A stretch of 64,000 nt of DNA. Origin: Sphagnum compactum. Taxonomy: Eukaryota; Bryophyta; Sphagnopsida; Sphagnales. The notes under the pieces are model-generated. The model saw nothing but the letters and a program-made list of their open reading frames with translations. It was not told the DNA's origin and did not search any database. This document shows positions 31,705 to 42,290 of this stretch, in pieces. The position numbers and the translations under genes are program-made. Each line of letters opens with the position of its first letter. Position 1 is the first letter of the stretch. Where the stretch lies: contig OZ234494.1 in NCBI GenBank assembly GCA_965153455.1, positions 27,953,354-28,017,353 of the forward strand. Direction: 5' to 3'.

Positions 31705-33696
31705 TAGTGACACCGCCCTCGATTGTCGTACACAATTGTCGCACAGTTGTGCTGCTGGAATTAGGTTGCACCGTTGTGATTGACCATCCACAGCCAAATG
31801 AAGATTGTGTCGTCGACAATTCTCCGTGTCCGTGATCCAAGCGTTGGGTTCGACGAACGATGAATCGATGTGCAAAGCTTCAGCTCTAGATTTTGCACTA
31901 GAAATCACTCTGCTAATACCAGGTTTACCGTCGCGAGCAAGTCGGCCCGACTCTTGGTGCAGAGCAGCAAAAGACCTAAAAGATCCACGGTGAATGACGA
32001 GCCTCACCGACGGGTAGTTGTACCCACACCCAATGACCCCGGTGGCCACCATAACCCGAGCTTCACCCGAGAGCCATGATTGTAACTGCGTCTTCTTAGC
32101 GTCTTCATCCAGATGGGCATGAAGATGGGCGGTCCTGACCAGTGCCACGTTATTGGCGATCGATGCCACGCGTTTGACAGACTCTCGTGTCAAGCAATAT
32201 AGGATTGCCTTATCCGTCTCGGAAGCCACATCGCAATCCCATCCGACAACTTGTCGAATGATTTCATCGTCGACATCAGCCACTTCATCGACGACATATC
32301 CAATCAACGGGCGCACCGTGGACATCCGGATGACGGTGAGTGACGTGGACATCACGATCTTAAGGTCAGTCTCTTGAGAGGGGGACAAAGAGGTTGTCAA
32401 TGCGACGAGTTGGCACCCCACGGCCCACAACGGCAATAGGCGCTTCATGACCGGTCTGAAATCGGACAGAAGCAAATGCGCTTCATCCACAACAACACAA
32501 TGAAGCTTTTGTAGATGGTTCAATGTGTGTGCGAATTCCACAAACCTAGGAGTTGTTACACGTTCCACTGATACGAACAAGATGGACGGGGGATCATGAA
32601 ACGTAATTGTGTCCGTGCCATAGGTTGCGTGTCGTAGGCCAGCTCGACTCGCATCAGCTTCGTGTCCCCTGACAAGGATGCTGAGAGGTACCACCACGAT
32701 GACGGTGCGACCAGTGACCATGGGTGGGATCATGAACGCGGCTGATTTGCCATGGCCAGTGGGCATGACCACCAATAAGTCAAGTCTATTTTCCAACACT
32801 AATGTCACAGCCAGGCCTTGTTCCTTGCATGTCCATTGTTCATGGCCAAATCGACGAAGAGCTCGTAAAGCACGCACTTCGTGCGTTTGATCTCGAGGGG
32901 GAGGCAGGATGGTCGGTTGAGCGGGAGTCTGTGCGACTGCGATGGAAGACATGAGCGATGCGAGGAGAGACGCGCAATCAGATTGCAACGGACAATGTGT
33001 GTTGGGTTTATCAATAATCGTCGGAATCTCAACGGTCGAAGCACCTGAGGGAGGTGGATCGAGGGGGCTCCCATCAAGTTGCAACAAGGGGTGCCATGCT
33101 TCGGCGGCCAATTTGTATGTGTACATTTGTTGGCTGTCCATGAACCTGTGATCGTTCGAACAGCTGGCATAATGTCTGGCGGCCGTGGCGGAAGAGTGCC
33201 CCGATGTCTCGTCGATGGGAAACTCCGTGCAATAACTCTGTTTGATGGCGCCGCCGAAGTAAGCGGCGAGATGACGATAATCTGCAATCCCAATATTAAG
33301 ATTTGCATGCTCGAGGAACCCAGCGGCCACCAAACGCGAAACATGTGTGCCCTCCATGGCCGCATCTCCTTGAATGGCCCAAACGTTCATATATTGTTGG
33401 GCGGCGTCAATATTTCCACGCAAACCGGCGATGAACGACTGCACCGGCCTCACAAGCAACATATATTCGACGAATAACAAATTTAGTTTTGGGGGTAGGA
33501 AACGGGGTATCAATTTGACAGGCGGCCCTACATTGGCGCTCTTGTGGTATCTCTGGAAAGTCATAATGGTGCCAAAGGACCAATAGAATGTCCTATCAGA
33601 ATGCTCCGTGTTGCGAATGAGATAACTTTTATACTCCTCCCCTCGAGGAGGACTGCCGGCAGTGAGATGCAAGAGTAAAAATAACAACGCATACAT
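31675..33696 (-). pseudogene. Tyrosine recombinase domain fused to RecQ-type helicase
   Basis: Residues 1-200 have tyrosine-recombinase landmarks: R18 in TAGSPPRGEE (box I), H51-K52 in a beta-hairpin, R141-H142 in IADYRHLAAY (box II), H167 in SGHSS and Y176 nine residues later (GHSSATAARHYA). The usual His three residues before R141 is Ala138. Residues 276-600 are a superfamily-2 helicase of RecQ type: motif 0-like GHEQWTCKEQG, Walker A MPTGHGKS (311-318), DEAH (404-407), motif III degenerate (LTTS), motif V ATGVIGCGYNYP, motif VI HQESGRLARDGK (580-591). All key Lys, Asp, Glu and Arg residues for ATPase and helicase action are present. The ORF runs out of frame at the C9 tract and ends at TAG 31675-31677. 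Confidence 0.8.
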
Positions 33697-33945
33697 TCAG
33701 TCGGCTGCTCGTGCCCACATTGCCAAGGCATTTTCATTCCATATCAGGGATCGATTGTCGTTTGTGCCTGTGATGAAAAGTCGATCGGTAAAAAGGTGGA
33801 TGGCCAGATCCTGTCCATGACGATGAAATTCATTACGGGCATCCGACAAGAAAGAATATCCAACTTTGTCTTCATTCACCTTGTCGACGATGTTGCCTTC
33901 CGCTATCACCCGACCGATCCAGGTCGTCTGGAGTCCCAGTAGTAA
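33697..33945 (-). pseudogene. Linker between two in-frame stops
   Basis: In the same frame as the preceding and following ORFs. Contains KVGYSFLSDARNEF and LIWNENALAMWARAAD, which correspond to the G-W/Y-S-F-L-x-D-x-R segment and the helix that precede the recombinase box I in the fungal proteins. The segment is bounded by TAA (33946-33948) upstream and TGA (33697-33699) downstream. Confidence 0.65.
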
Positions 33946-35868
33946 TTAGTTGCTCATGACCTTATTCGCCTCGCCCAACAGCTTACCAACCAGGTTCCGC
34001 AATGTGTCGATTGTCACAGCTTGACCATCGATCGTGCATGCCAAAGGACCGATTCGAACTAGTCTGGGGACGTCCGGGCCGTCGCCCAACACCGTGCAAG
34101 CAAGGCGCATGGTCTCCCGCAATTTGTTGAACGGTGTGTCCTTGGCGTTATCACGAATGCAAGCGAGCCACTCATCAGCCTCACACCAAGGGATGGTGGG
34201 GTGATCAGGCTGCCACATTGGACGCACGAGCTGCATGAGGACCGTGCATCTCCACCAATACTCAAGAATGGCTATGGGACCCGTCACATGTCGAACATGT
34301 TCGAAGGCAACGCTGGTTGATGAAGGGTTCGACTTTAAGCTGTTCACAATCAGGAACCTCATTATTGGACAACCGGTTTGTAGCCCATGCGGAACGACCG
34401 GACACATCGGCGGTCGACAAATGTGCAGCAACACCGTGTGGATGTGAATGAGATCTTCGTTGGCCATGTCTACATCTTGCCGACCTCGGATGTAAGAAAT
34501 GAGACTGTCGAGCGCATCTGCGAGATCCGAATGCAATTCGCCAAGAACATTGACGAATGGCTTATCATCTGTCGGGCTGCTATCTCTGGATCGGACCATC
34601 GCAATGAGGAGCTTGGTCATCAGCGTACAATATTTGCTCACTGTGGATGGCACCCAAAGCTGGTTGAGCCCCACCGTGGCCACGGGGGAATCTTCGACAG
34701 AAACTACCAGCCGCCTGAGATGATATGGCACACGACCAATCATGGTCTGTGCGTTCTCCAAATATGCTCGGACCATCGAGGGCAGGCGGTCCAAATTGAA
34801 TTCCCCATTCATCGAGGTCGGGAGCACGCTTGCTTGCTTGATATGGTCCAAGGGCGTACCAGCTGGAATGATGTGGTTGACGGCTAGCTCGTGCCAACGA
34901 GACACTCTGAGCCATGGACTCAACTCACGAATGGATGGATTCGGTGCCACGTTCAACACCAAACATTCGTGGGCCTCTAACGAAGCCCGCACTTGCTCCT
35001 TAAGTCGGAGCCCCGTCGGGTCACCCGCAAGCTCCATATTTTGGTGGTCGACACCAAAATAGGCGGTGTGCCCGACCTTTTTAAAAAGCCGCTGCACTTG
35101 GCACGGTTGACAACTAGCATTAGCCGGTAAGAAAAAATGGTTGGCCAGGCGATGATTGGCGATGGTCCTCTTGGAAGCGGAATAGTAGGCACATCCATCC
35201 GCCTTGCATCGATATCCATTGATGACCGTGATACCTGGGACCACAGGTAAAAGCTCCTGCAGTGGAGATGTGGTATACCTTTCAAGGCGAGGGTCTTGCA
35301 ATTGGGTGAATTCAATCTCATCAAACAACGGTGCAAAGTCTGTGAGAGGTGGGATCGTAGTCACACGATGCCCGCCAGCGTTGCGACGCCGTTTGGGAGC
35401 TCTATGATTATCGTGCCCCAATAGGTGGTTATGCACTTGGCAAGGCTTCGGCTCCAAACATACACCACAAACCTTGCACAACAGTAGATGAATGCCATCC
35501 ACGATGTTGAGAACAACAAGGCCAGCATCACGGAGCAGCTCCGGTGTTTGTTCGACGGGTGTCTGAATTAACATGCCCATCGACATCGCCTTTTGCACAT
35601 TGTCATCATGGAGCTCATTGAGGGCCGAATTGTTTCGCTCCACATGTTGCACTTTGAAATGGCACTGGAGCTTATCGCTGCGTTCAAATGCCCTTGTGCA
35701 GCGATCAACGGGGCAAGGAAATTTGCCTTCAATGGATCGGTGGACAGTAATTCGACCAGTGACAGTGCGAACCTTACAAGTGAATCGATGCACCAATCGG
35801 CGATGTCCATCACGTTGGTGAGAAGCGGGAAAAAAAATGTTACACTCGAGGCATTCGAAGTTAGCCAT
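33946..35868 (-). pseudogene. N-terminal part: C2H2 fingers and OrsD/DUF3505-like region
   Basis: I take the Met at codon 14 of the open frame (MANFECLEC) as the probable start. In the numbering of the longer ORF, finger 1 is C19-x2-C22-x12-H35-x4-H40 and finger 2 is the classical C65-x4-C70-x12-H83-x4-H88 (KFPCPVDRCTRAFERSDKLQ). A further C144-x2-C147 with H161 and H165 (HLLLCKVCG), and a GYRCKADGCAYYSASKRTIA finger near residues 232-258, correspond to the OrsD/DUF3505-type region of fungal proteins, named after the orsellinic-acid cluster gene D. The role is presumably DNA binding. The frame ends at TAA 33946-33948, but homology-like sequence continues directly (VGYSFLSDARNEF). Confidence 0.7.
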
Positions 35869-35939
35869 GAATACCATATGACAATATATAAGTGTTTGTG
35901 AACACAACAGCGCTGCAACTGATAATAGAAGGTCAATAT

Positions 35940-37800
35940 ATTAATGACTCGGGCTTTGTCAAACCGACCTCCACCCTGCAGACAAACGAAATCGAATTTT
36001 TGGTGTGAGCGATTTTCCCCGACACAACATCGATCTACGCAAAATCACAATGTTCAAATTCATGCATACAACAAATATGTTCGGTAGATGCCCTTACTTG
36101 GTCACACTGCTAGAATAGGTTCGCACATATATGGAGTTGAATCTGCGATGTGGTCTAACCATCGTGCTCCCTCCGCCTCGTAGCCCCTGCGAAACATACC
36201 AGTGCTGGAGTTGAAAGACGACAACAACACAGATTCCATCCATGCGACAAATTCCCGGTGCACACAATTCAAATGTTTGGAGCTATGTAAACCAATATAT
36301 CATGAAACTAATGTTTGCACAGTATGTTAATTTGGTGTTGCGTAAACAAACATTCGTTTCGCCAACACTAATAACGCCTTCGAACCATCAAAAACACCGC
36401 AAAGATACCAAGGGCAGTCATACAAATTTTGTTGCGATCTCATAAATGTATCTATGAGAACAAGTTGAAATTTGCAACATGTTGCATGATTCACAAAAGA
36501 ATTTTCTATTCCTAATGATCTTTCACTGCAATTCAAAGCCACGATGACAACGACAACAAATGAAATTTTGGGAGGGAAAGAAATGCAGATGTTGGTATAG
36601 GTTGAGGTTTTGATACCTACACTCGCTCATTGTGCTCAAACAAGCTGGCATGCGCGTGGAGTTGAACTTAGGAAGTTTAGGCTATAATGCCCCCTGCCAA
36701 CATAACATACGCAAAAAATGACAATTCAAAACTTCACTATTTGAATGATAGGCCAACCTTGCGTAAGAGATTTCAAGATGCATCTCTGAATTTTACATGG
36801 AGCTATATGTGGTTGCTCACCTCAAGAACAAGAGTTTGGTGATGTACACCGCTATACTGCACAAACACAATAGCTGTTGGTTTTCTAAATCACAAGATTT
36901 TGCCCAGACAAATGCCTCTTGCACACACAAGAAAACTGGAAAAAAAAATCTCCAACCCCCTATGTTTATCCTGTGTCCTACTCAAATTTCACTATGTTTG
37001 AGGGAATTGATAAATGACGTGGTGAAATGTACTTTGGCCTTCGTGGCACACTGCGCAACCTTTTATGGCCATCCATGCATATACGCTATTTATCTTGATA
37101 AATGGAATCTAATTTTTGTAGAAGGGTAAATTACTTTGTGTTGGATTTGACACGATTATGTATTCATTGCAATATGGGTGCCAACTCTTCGAATACAGGT
37201 GGGAAAATGTTGAACGGTGTTTCAGGTGTTTAATGCGGCCTGTACAAAAATCTTGCGTACCATATATGTGGCATATTTTATAATTTTTACATGTCGCATA
37301 CATGACCCATATAACATTTCCCCGTGGTGCTATCGCATGTGATTTTTCTACATCATGGCATATCACACATTATAATGAAAACGAGCCTATTTTTTATGGC
37401 AAGCAGTCTCCAAATTTTGGCTTGAATTCGGGTTTTGAAGGCGAGCTCATTGGGTGCCTCGTTAAGTGGCCCCCTTCTCCTTATTTTTCACTATAAATAG
37501 TATAAATAGTTATGCTGGCATTATATTTGGCTTTTGACTATTTGTCAAAATGTCACCATTGAAGTAACTTTGTAGAATTTTCTTTAGGGTTTAAACCCTT
37601 GAACTGAAGGGCTTATAAGGGCCACTGGGCAAGGTTGGAGAAGCAGATGGAAATTTAGGCAGGGGGGGATGTGACAGCCCCCTGAACATTGTTTATAACG
37701 GCCCTCTAAATTGTTGTAATAAGAGGATCCATCAAATATGCAATCACATAACATTTACGGACATGTTTGATTCATGGCCAAATTATGTTTTGTATAGTCG
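35940..37800. other. AT-rich spacer, no supported gene
   Basis: Short ORFs on both strands (36242-36445, 36797-37129, 37109-37366) are unassigned. No terminal repeat matching 31 kb could be found by eye near 35.9-36.3 kb. Confidence 0.4.
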
Positions 37801-37802
37801 GT

Positions 37803-38475
37803 GGGAAATAGATCCAATTCTCGTTCTCATCATTGAATAAACATCAATTCATGCTTCGTCCCAACAAATCTTCATTGTAATTCATGTTTATGAATTGAAA
37901 GGATATGTAATATAGTAAACTTTGTGCAAGTGTGAAACACTAGCACAATTTATCAAAAATGTCCCACAACATTAGATGATTACAATTAACAAGAACTCAC
38001 CACGATAACACACTCCAAAGCATGCATGCCATACCCCATTGCCATAAGGTTCCTTTCAGCAAAACGAGGCTAGCTGCTATCTGGTCAGGATAATAAATAA
38101 TTTTTTATTAACCTAAAATAAAATTTTAAAACTAGTATATTTGGAGGGAAATAGATCTGATCCTTATTATCATTGTTCAATAAACATTTAATTCGTCCTC
38201 CATCCCAACAAAGTTCTGTTATAATGAATGCTTATAGATTAAAAAGGATGTGCGATATATCAAACTTTGTGCAAGCGTTTAGGCTCTAATATTATTTACC
38301 AAAAATGTCTTAGGGCATTTACAAATTAAAATTAGCCGTGATTGGCCACGATGACGTACTTTAGATATGCCCTGCGGCGTTGCCATAATGTTCCTTTTCC
38401 CAAAACAACCCTAATTATTATTTGGTTATATATGCCCAGCGGCGTTGCCATAATGTTCCTTTTTCCCAAAACAAT
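37803..38475 (+). repeat. Diverged tandem duplication, ~290-bp unit plus a 45-bp third piece
   Basis: Units at about 37803-38088 and 38142-38432 share GGGAAATAGATC at the start, ACTTTGTGCAAG in the middle and TTGCCATAANGTTCCTTT near the end. A third piece (38433-38475) repeats only TGCCCAGCGGCGTTGCCATA and the following bases, almost unchanged, so it is the youngest duplication. Confidence 0.8.
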
Positions 38476-38619
38476 GACGGCTACCCATTTTGTTGGACCC
38501 TCTTATGGAAAAAGATAAAGCAATTTCTTCAAGGAAATGAATATGACATCAATCGAAATAAATATCAATTTCCCCCCGCTCTGTTACCGATAATTTAATA
38601 TTAGTTTTCATTCTGGGTT

Positions 38620-39000
38620 TAGGGTTGTTTGTATTCCAAACCAATACGTCTCACATCAAATCTTCGTTCATGGCACCAATTTGCATTTTACTGGTTCAAT
38701 TTCATCCACCACACAATTCGGCCAAGGTTTATCCGAACGACACATGTTCGCCATCCAGGACAAACAAAACACGACGGGCACGGCATGCGTCGCATGGTGG
38801 CCCTACCATTTATGACGATAAGAAACAAAACACTAACTTAAATGGGATATTGTTTTATTTTTCTTACAAATGACAGTAAAAGTAGACTAGATCGCATATA
38901 CAAGATTTCTTCTCATGTGAAATTAGGTCACATTGCAGGATCCTATATCCTCTATATTAAAGCAAAGGTGGTGTCTGTCTGTCTATTTGTCTATGTGTAG
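38620..39000 (+). repeat. Dispersed repeat F, copy 1
   Basis: Shares ACGATAAGAAACAAAAC, GGGATATTGTTTNATTTTTC, ACAAATGACAGTAAAAGTA, then TCCTATAT...TATTAAAGCAAA and GGTGGTGTCTGTCTGTC with 40690-40860. The TCCTATATATTAAAG start resembles the 5' ends of plant Helitrons (TC followed by an AT-rich TATTAAA), but no 3' hairpin-CTRR end was located. Confidence 0.55.
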
Positions 39001-39300
39001 CTTGAGGTTCCCTAACCCTGTCCCCACCTCCTTAAGTCCTTCTTCTTCTTCTTCAAACCCTAGATTTAGGGTTTGAAGTCCAGATACACGGTTGCACCTT
39101 GAAGTTCCCAAACAAGGTCTCAATCCAGGTTCTTCGGAGCCAAATATTGGGGTTTCAAGCCTGGCTCTAGGTCCAGGTCTCGATCCACGTGCAGCTTGAG
39201 GTTCGCAGACCAAGTCCTTCGAATCCAACGATTGGGGTTTGAAGTCCAGATCCAATTTTGGGTAAGAGTCGAAACTATGGATTTGTCTATTTGTGCACCC
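39001..39300. repeat. Internal degenerate repeats
   Basis: GGGGTTTGAAGTCCAGATCC, AGCTTGAGGTTC and CTCNATCCANGT words recur two or three times at irregular spacing. The minus-strand ORF over it is a by-product. Confidence 0.5.
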
Positions 39301-39600
39301 CAAAAAATCGTATTAATTATATTATTATTATTTTAAATTTTGTAAACCTCTCCTTGAGAAAAAATGTAATAATAAGTGTATTTATTCTAAAGGTACCCAT
39401 TCTTCAACCATATGGTAATAATAGCAGCGGTGGGTTTTTCTATTTTTGCGAATTGTTTTTGTTTATAGCCAAAATGGCCATCATCTGTAGGAAGATGTGG
39501 AAAAAGTGGGCAATTATCTGGAAGGAATATTTAGCCACACCTGGCTACAAATCCAAACATGGAAGCACAAAGCGTCGGGGGTGGCTGGAGTGGTGTGGCC
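39301..39600. other. AT-rich spacer, nothing recognised
   Basis: No repeats or coding signal that I can support. Confidence 0.4.
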
Positions 39601-40110
39601 ACGGGTTACTCACTAGTATACGAGCAAACGTGGTGGTGTCTGTTTGTCTGTGTGTTCGTCACAGACATTCGCGAATTGCGGCCATGGCAGTGGGATGAAA
39701 GAGCTCTACGTACGTCCGTCTTCCTTTCTTTCTTTCTTAGTTTCTGACTGTCTGTTCGTCCGTCTGTCAGTCCTTCCGTCCATCTGTCCTTCTTTCCATC
39801 ATTAACCTCCCCATCATCCCTTGCCCCATTTTCCGTTTTGCTTATTTATATATTTTTAGTTTTTTTTTCGGGCGGCCACGTGATTGGCCTACTCAGTATG
39901 TGTAGTAATGTACATACCTCTGCCTACACGCAGCTCCTTGATTTTTTTTATTGCCAGATTTTTTTGCAAATTCGCACCTGAAATATATGATTTCTAATTT
40001 CAACCTGTTTGAAGGATTTTCCGTGGGAAATAAATGGTCCCAAATTGGCTAGACTTTGTGGGAAAAAAAAAGGTTTCTGAAACACCAGACTTTTATGGTA
40101 AGTTCTATTC
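39600..40110 (+). repeat. Dispersed repeat F, copy 2 (3' portion)
   Basis: GCAAACGTGGTGGTGTCTG, CAGACATTCGCGAATTGCGG, CCATGGCAGTGGGAT and a GTACGTCCGTCTTCCTTTC tract match copy 3 at 40840-41330. The match continues through GTGATTGGCCTACTCAGTAT to CTATTTGAAGGATTTT-like sequence, so F is at least ~700 bp long. Confidence 0.75.
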
Positions 40111-40620
40111 GGTAGCCAATACTACGGAAGGACCCCCTTTTCCTTCTTTTTTAAAAATAAAAACTTTCGTAGTTGGTGATGTTAGCGAATTTGGCCCCTT
40201 TTTCAGTTCCTCTTTCTTCTTTTTGGGGATGATGGTCACTTTGGTGACATCACAAAATTGACCATTGAAGACACACACAAAAAAAAACAAGGAAAGAGAA
40301 AAGGAAAAAAAACCACTGCTACTAATGCTACTTAACTGGTGCGTACACTCGCAATGTTGTTACACACACACATACATCGCTTTCCAGACCCTCATGTGAG
40401 TGTTGATGTTCTCAGAACATTTGTACACAAATATAATTAAAGTGCAAGAATACCAATTTGATATATTAATTGTAAGTTCATCATTCTTGAACATACACTT
40501 CCTAGTCACATGGAAAAGAATGAATGAACGATCAATAGATGCACCAACAAGTCCACCGACAAGCAACAAACAAAATCTTTAATGAAAGGAAAGAATTCAG
40601 CAAAGCGCTATTTAAAGCCT
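40111..40620. other. Spacer, no supported gene
   Basis: Short ORFs on both strands; none is recognised. Confidence 0.4.
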
Positions 40621-40669
40621 AACACGGAGTACGTGGATCCTCGATCTTGTGCACTTTTTTGAACATTCG

Positions 40670-41375
40670 CAAATCTAACACGGCATGCGTCACATGCTGG
40701 CCCTGCCGTTTACGATAAGAAAAAAAACGTTTACTTAAACGGGATATTGTTTAATTTTTCTTACAAATGACAGTAAAAGTAAACTAGATCGTATTTACAA
40801 GATTCCTTCTCATTGCAAGATCCTATATATTAAAGCAAACGTGGTGGTGTCCGTTCGTCATAGACATTCGCGGATTGTGGCCATGGCAGTGGGATCAAAG
40901 AGCTCTCTACGTACGTACGTCCGTCCGTCCATCCGTCCGTCTTCCTTTCTTCCTTTCTTTCTTAGTTTCTATGTATCTATTCGTCAGTCCCTCGAACCTT
41001 CCGTCCAGCCATCCTTCTTTCCATCGTTAACCTCCCCATCATCCCTTGCCCCATTTTCGCTTATTTATATTTCTTTAGTTTCTTTTTCGGGCAACCACGT
41101 GATTGGCCTACTCAGTATGTGTAGTAATGTACGTACTACTGCCTACTTGCCAAAACCCTAAACCCTAAAACCTGGGATTTGTTTTATTGCCACTTGTTTT
41201 GCCAATTTTGCACCTGAAATATATGGTTTCAAATTTCAACCTATTTGAAGGATTTTTCGTGGAAAATAAATGGTCCCAAATTGGCCAGACTTTGTGGTAA
41301 AAAAAAAGTTTATAAAACACTGGCCAGACTTTTATGATAAGTTGTATTGGGTAGCCAATAATATTCCTTACACAA
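40670..41375 (+). repeat. Dispersed repeat F, copy 3 (most complete)
   Basis: Contains both the 5' part shared with copy 1 and the 3' part shared with copy 2. Simple ACGTACGTCCGTCCGTCC repeats at 40910-40940 vary in length between copies. No coding capacity. Confidence 0.75.
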
Positions 41376-42290
41376 CATTAAATATTTATACCCTATTAAA
41401 TGTATTCACAAAACATAAATAGACCGAAAAAAATCCTTGGGTGGTCCACATGTATATCCGAAACATTTGAGGGGTCCAATAAAGCAGACTTCAATAAATA
41501 ATTCTTGATTCATTTTGTGATACGGCTGAAGGTTCTCCATACAAATCCATATTATATACCTCTTTGATGGTAAAGGTTTTCAATTTGATAAGTATTGTTT
41601 TATCCATTCTCTCCGAGCTATTCTTTAATTTCCCCAGGAGAAAAGTTCGTCCACCCTGAATCCTAAAACGAGATTTGTGGCTGCTGCGCCGGTGGGTGTT
41701 GGGTCATTCAAGCCCAGGAAAATAAAAAGGGGGGAAATTTTATATGGCACGAATTTTTTTTCCTGTTTAATCAAGCAATGAACATCCTTGGTGGGCAGGA
41801 GTCCTACAATACTCCTACTCTAAAAAGATGCAAATGATTACGATCCCAAAACAAAATATGTCCTTGCACGGCATTAAATATTTATACCCTATTAAATGTA
41901 TTCACAAAACATAAACAGACAAAAAAATAAAAATCCTTGGGTGGTCCACCTGTATACCCGAAACATTTGAGGGGTCCAATAAAGCAGACTTTGAAAAAAT
42001 AATTCTTGATTAATTTTGTGATACGGCTTAAGTTCTTCCATACAAATCCATATTATATACCTCTTTGATAATTATGTTTTATCCATTTTCTCTGACCTGT
42101 TCTTTAATTTCCCCAGGAGAAAAGTTTGTCCACCTTGAACCCTAAAACAAGATTTGTGGCTTGTGCGCCGGTGGGTGTTGGGTCATTCAAGCCCATGAAA
42201 AAAACAGGGGGAGAAATTTTATATGGCACGGATGTTTTTTCTTGTTTAACCAAGCAATGAACATCCTTGGTGGGCAGGAGTGACTTGGGT
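41376..42290 (+). repeat. Tandem duplication, ~480-bp unit
   Basis: First unit about 41376-41810, second about 41868-42285. They share CATTAAATATTTATACCC, GAGGGGTCCAATAAAGCAGA, TTAATTTCCCCAGGAGAAAA, GCGCCGGTGGGTGTTGGGTC and TTGGTGGGCAGGAGT. Identity is high with a few short indels. The minus-strand ORF at 42104-42391 lies in unit 2 and is closed in unit 1. Confidence 0.9.

Larger units (their letters stand above)
31116..35868 (-). mobile_element. OrsD-like / tyrosine recombinase / RecQ helicase element, decayed
   Basis: One unit of ~4.75 kb with coding similarity in one direction. Minus-strand ORFs 33946-35907, 33697-33909 and 31675-33696 are all in the same frame, separated only by TAA (33946-33948) and TGA (33697-33699). 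After a +1 shift in a C9 tract (31693-31701) the frame continues through 31428-31704, then TGA (31428-31430), then to 31116. Read together this is about 1,580 codons with the order C2H2/OrsD, tyrosine recombinase, RecQ helicase, Cys-rich tail. The unit is visibly richer in G+C than the AT-rich DNA on both sides. I see no introns, no terminal repeats and no target-site duplication, so the true ends are unknown; tyrosine-recombinase elements often lack both. The architecture matches large proteins I recall from basidiomycete genomes. Confidence 0.75.

Noticed and set aside
33001-33477. Plus-strand ORFs over the helicase unit
   Set aside because: They are antisense shadows of the minus-strand recombinase-helicase frame.
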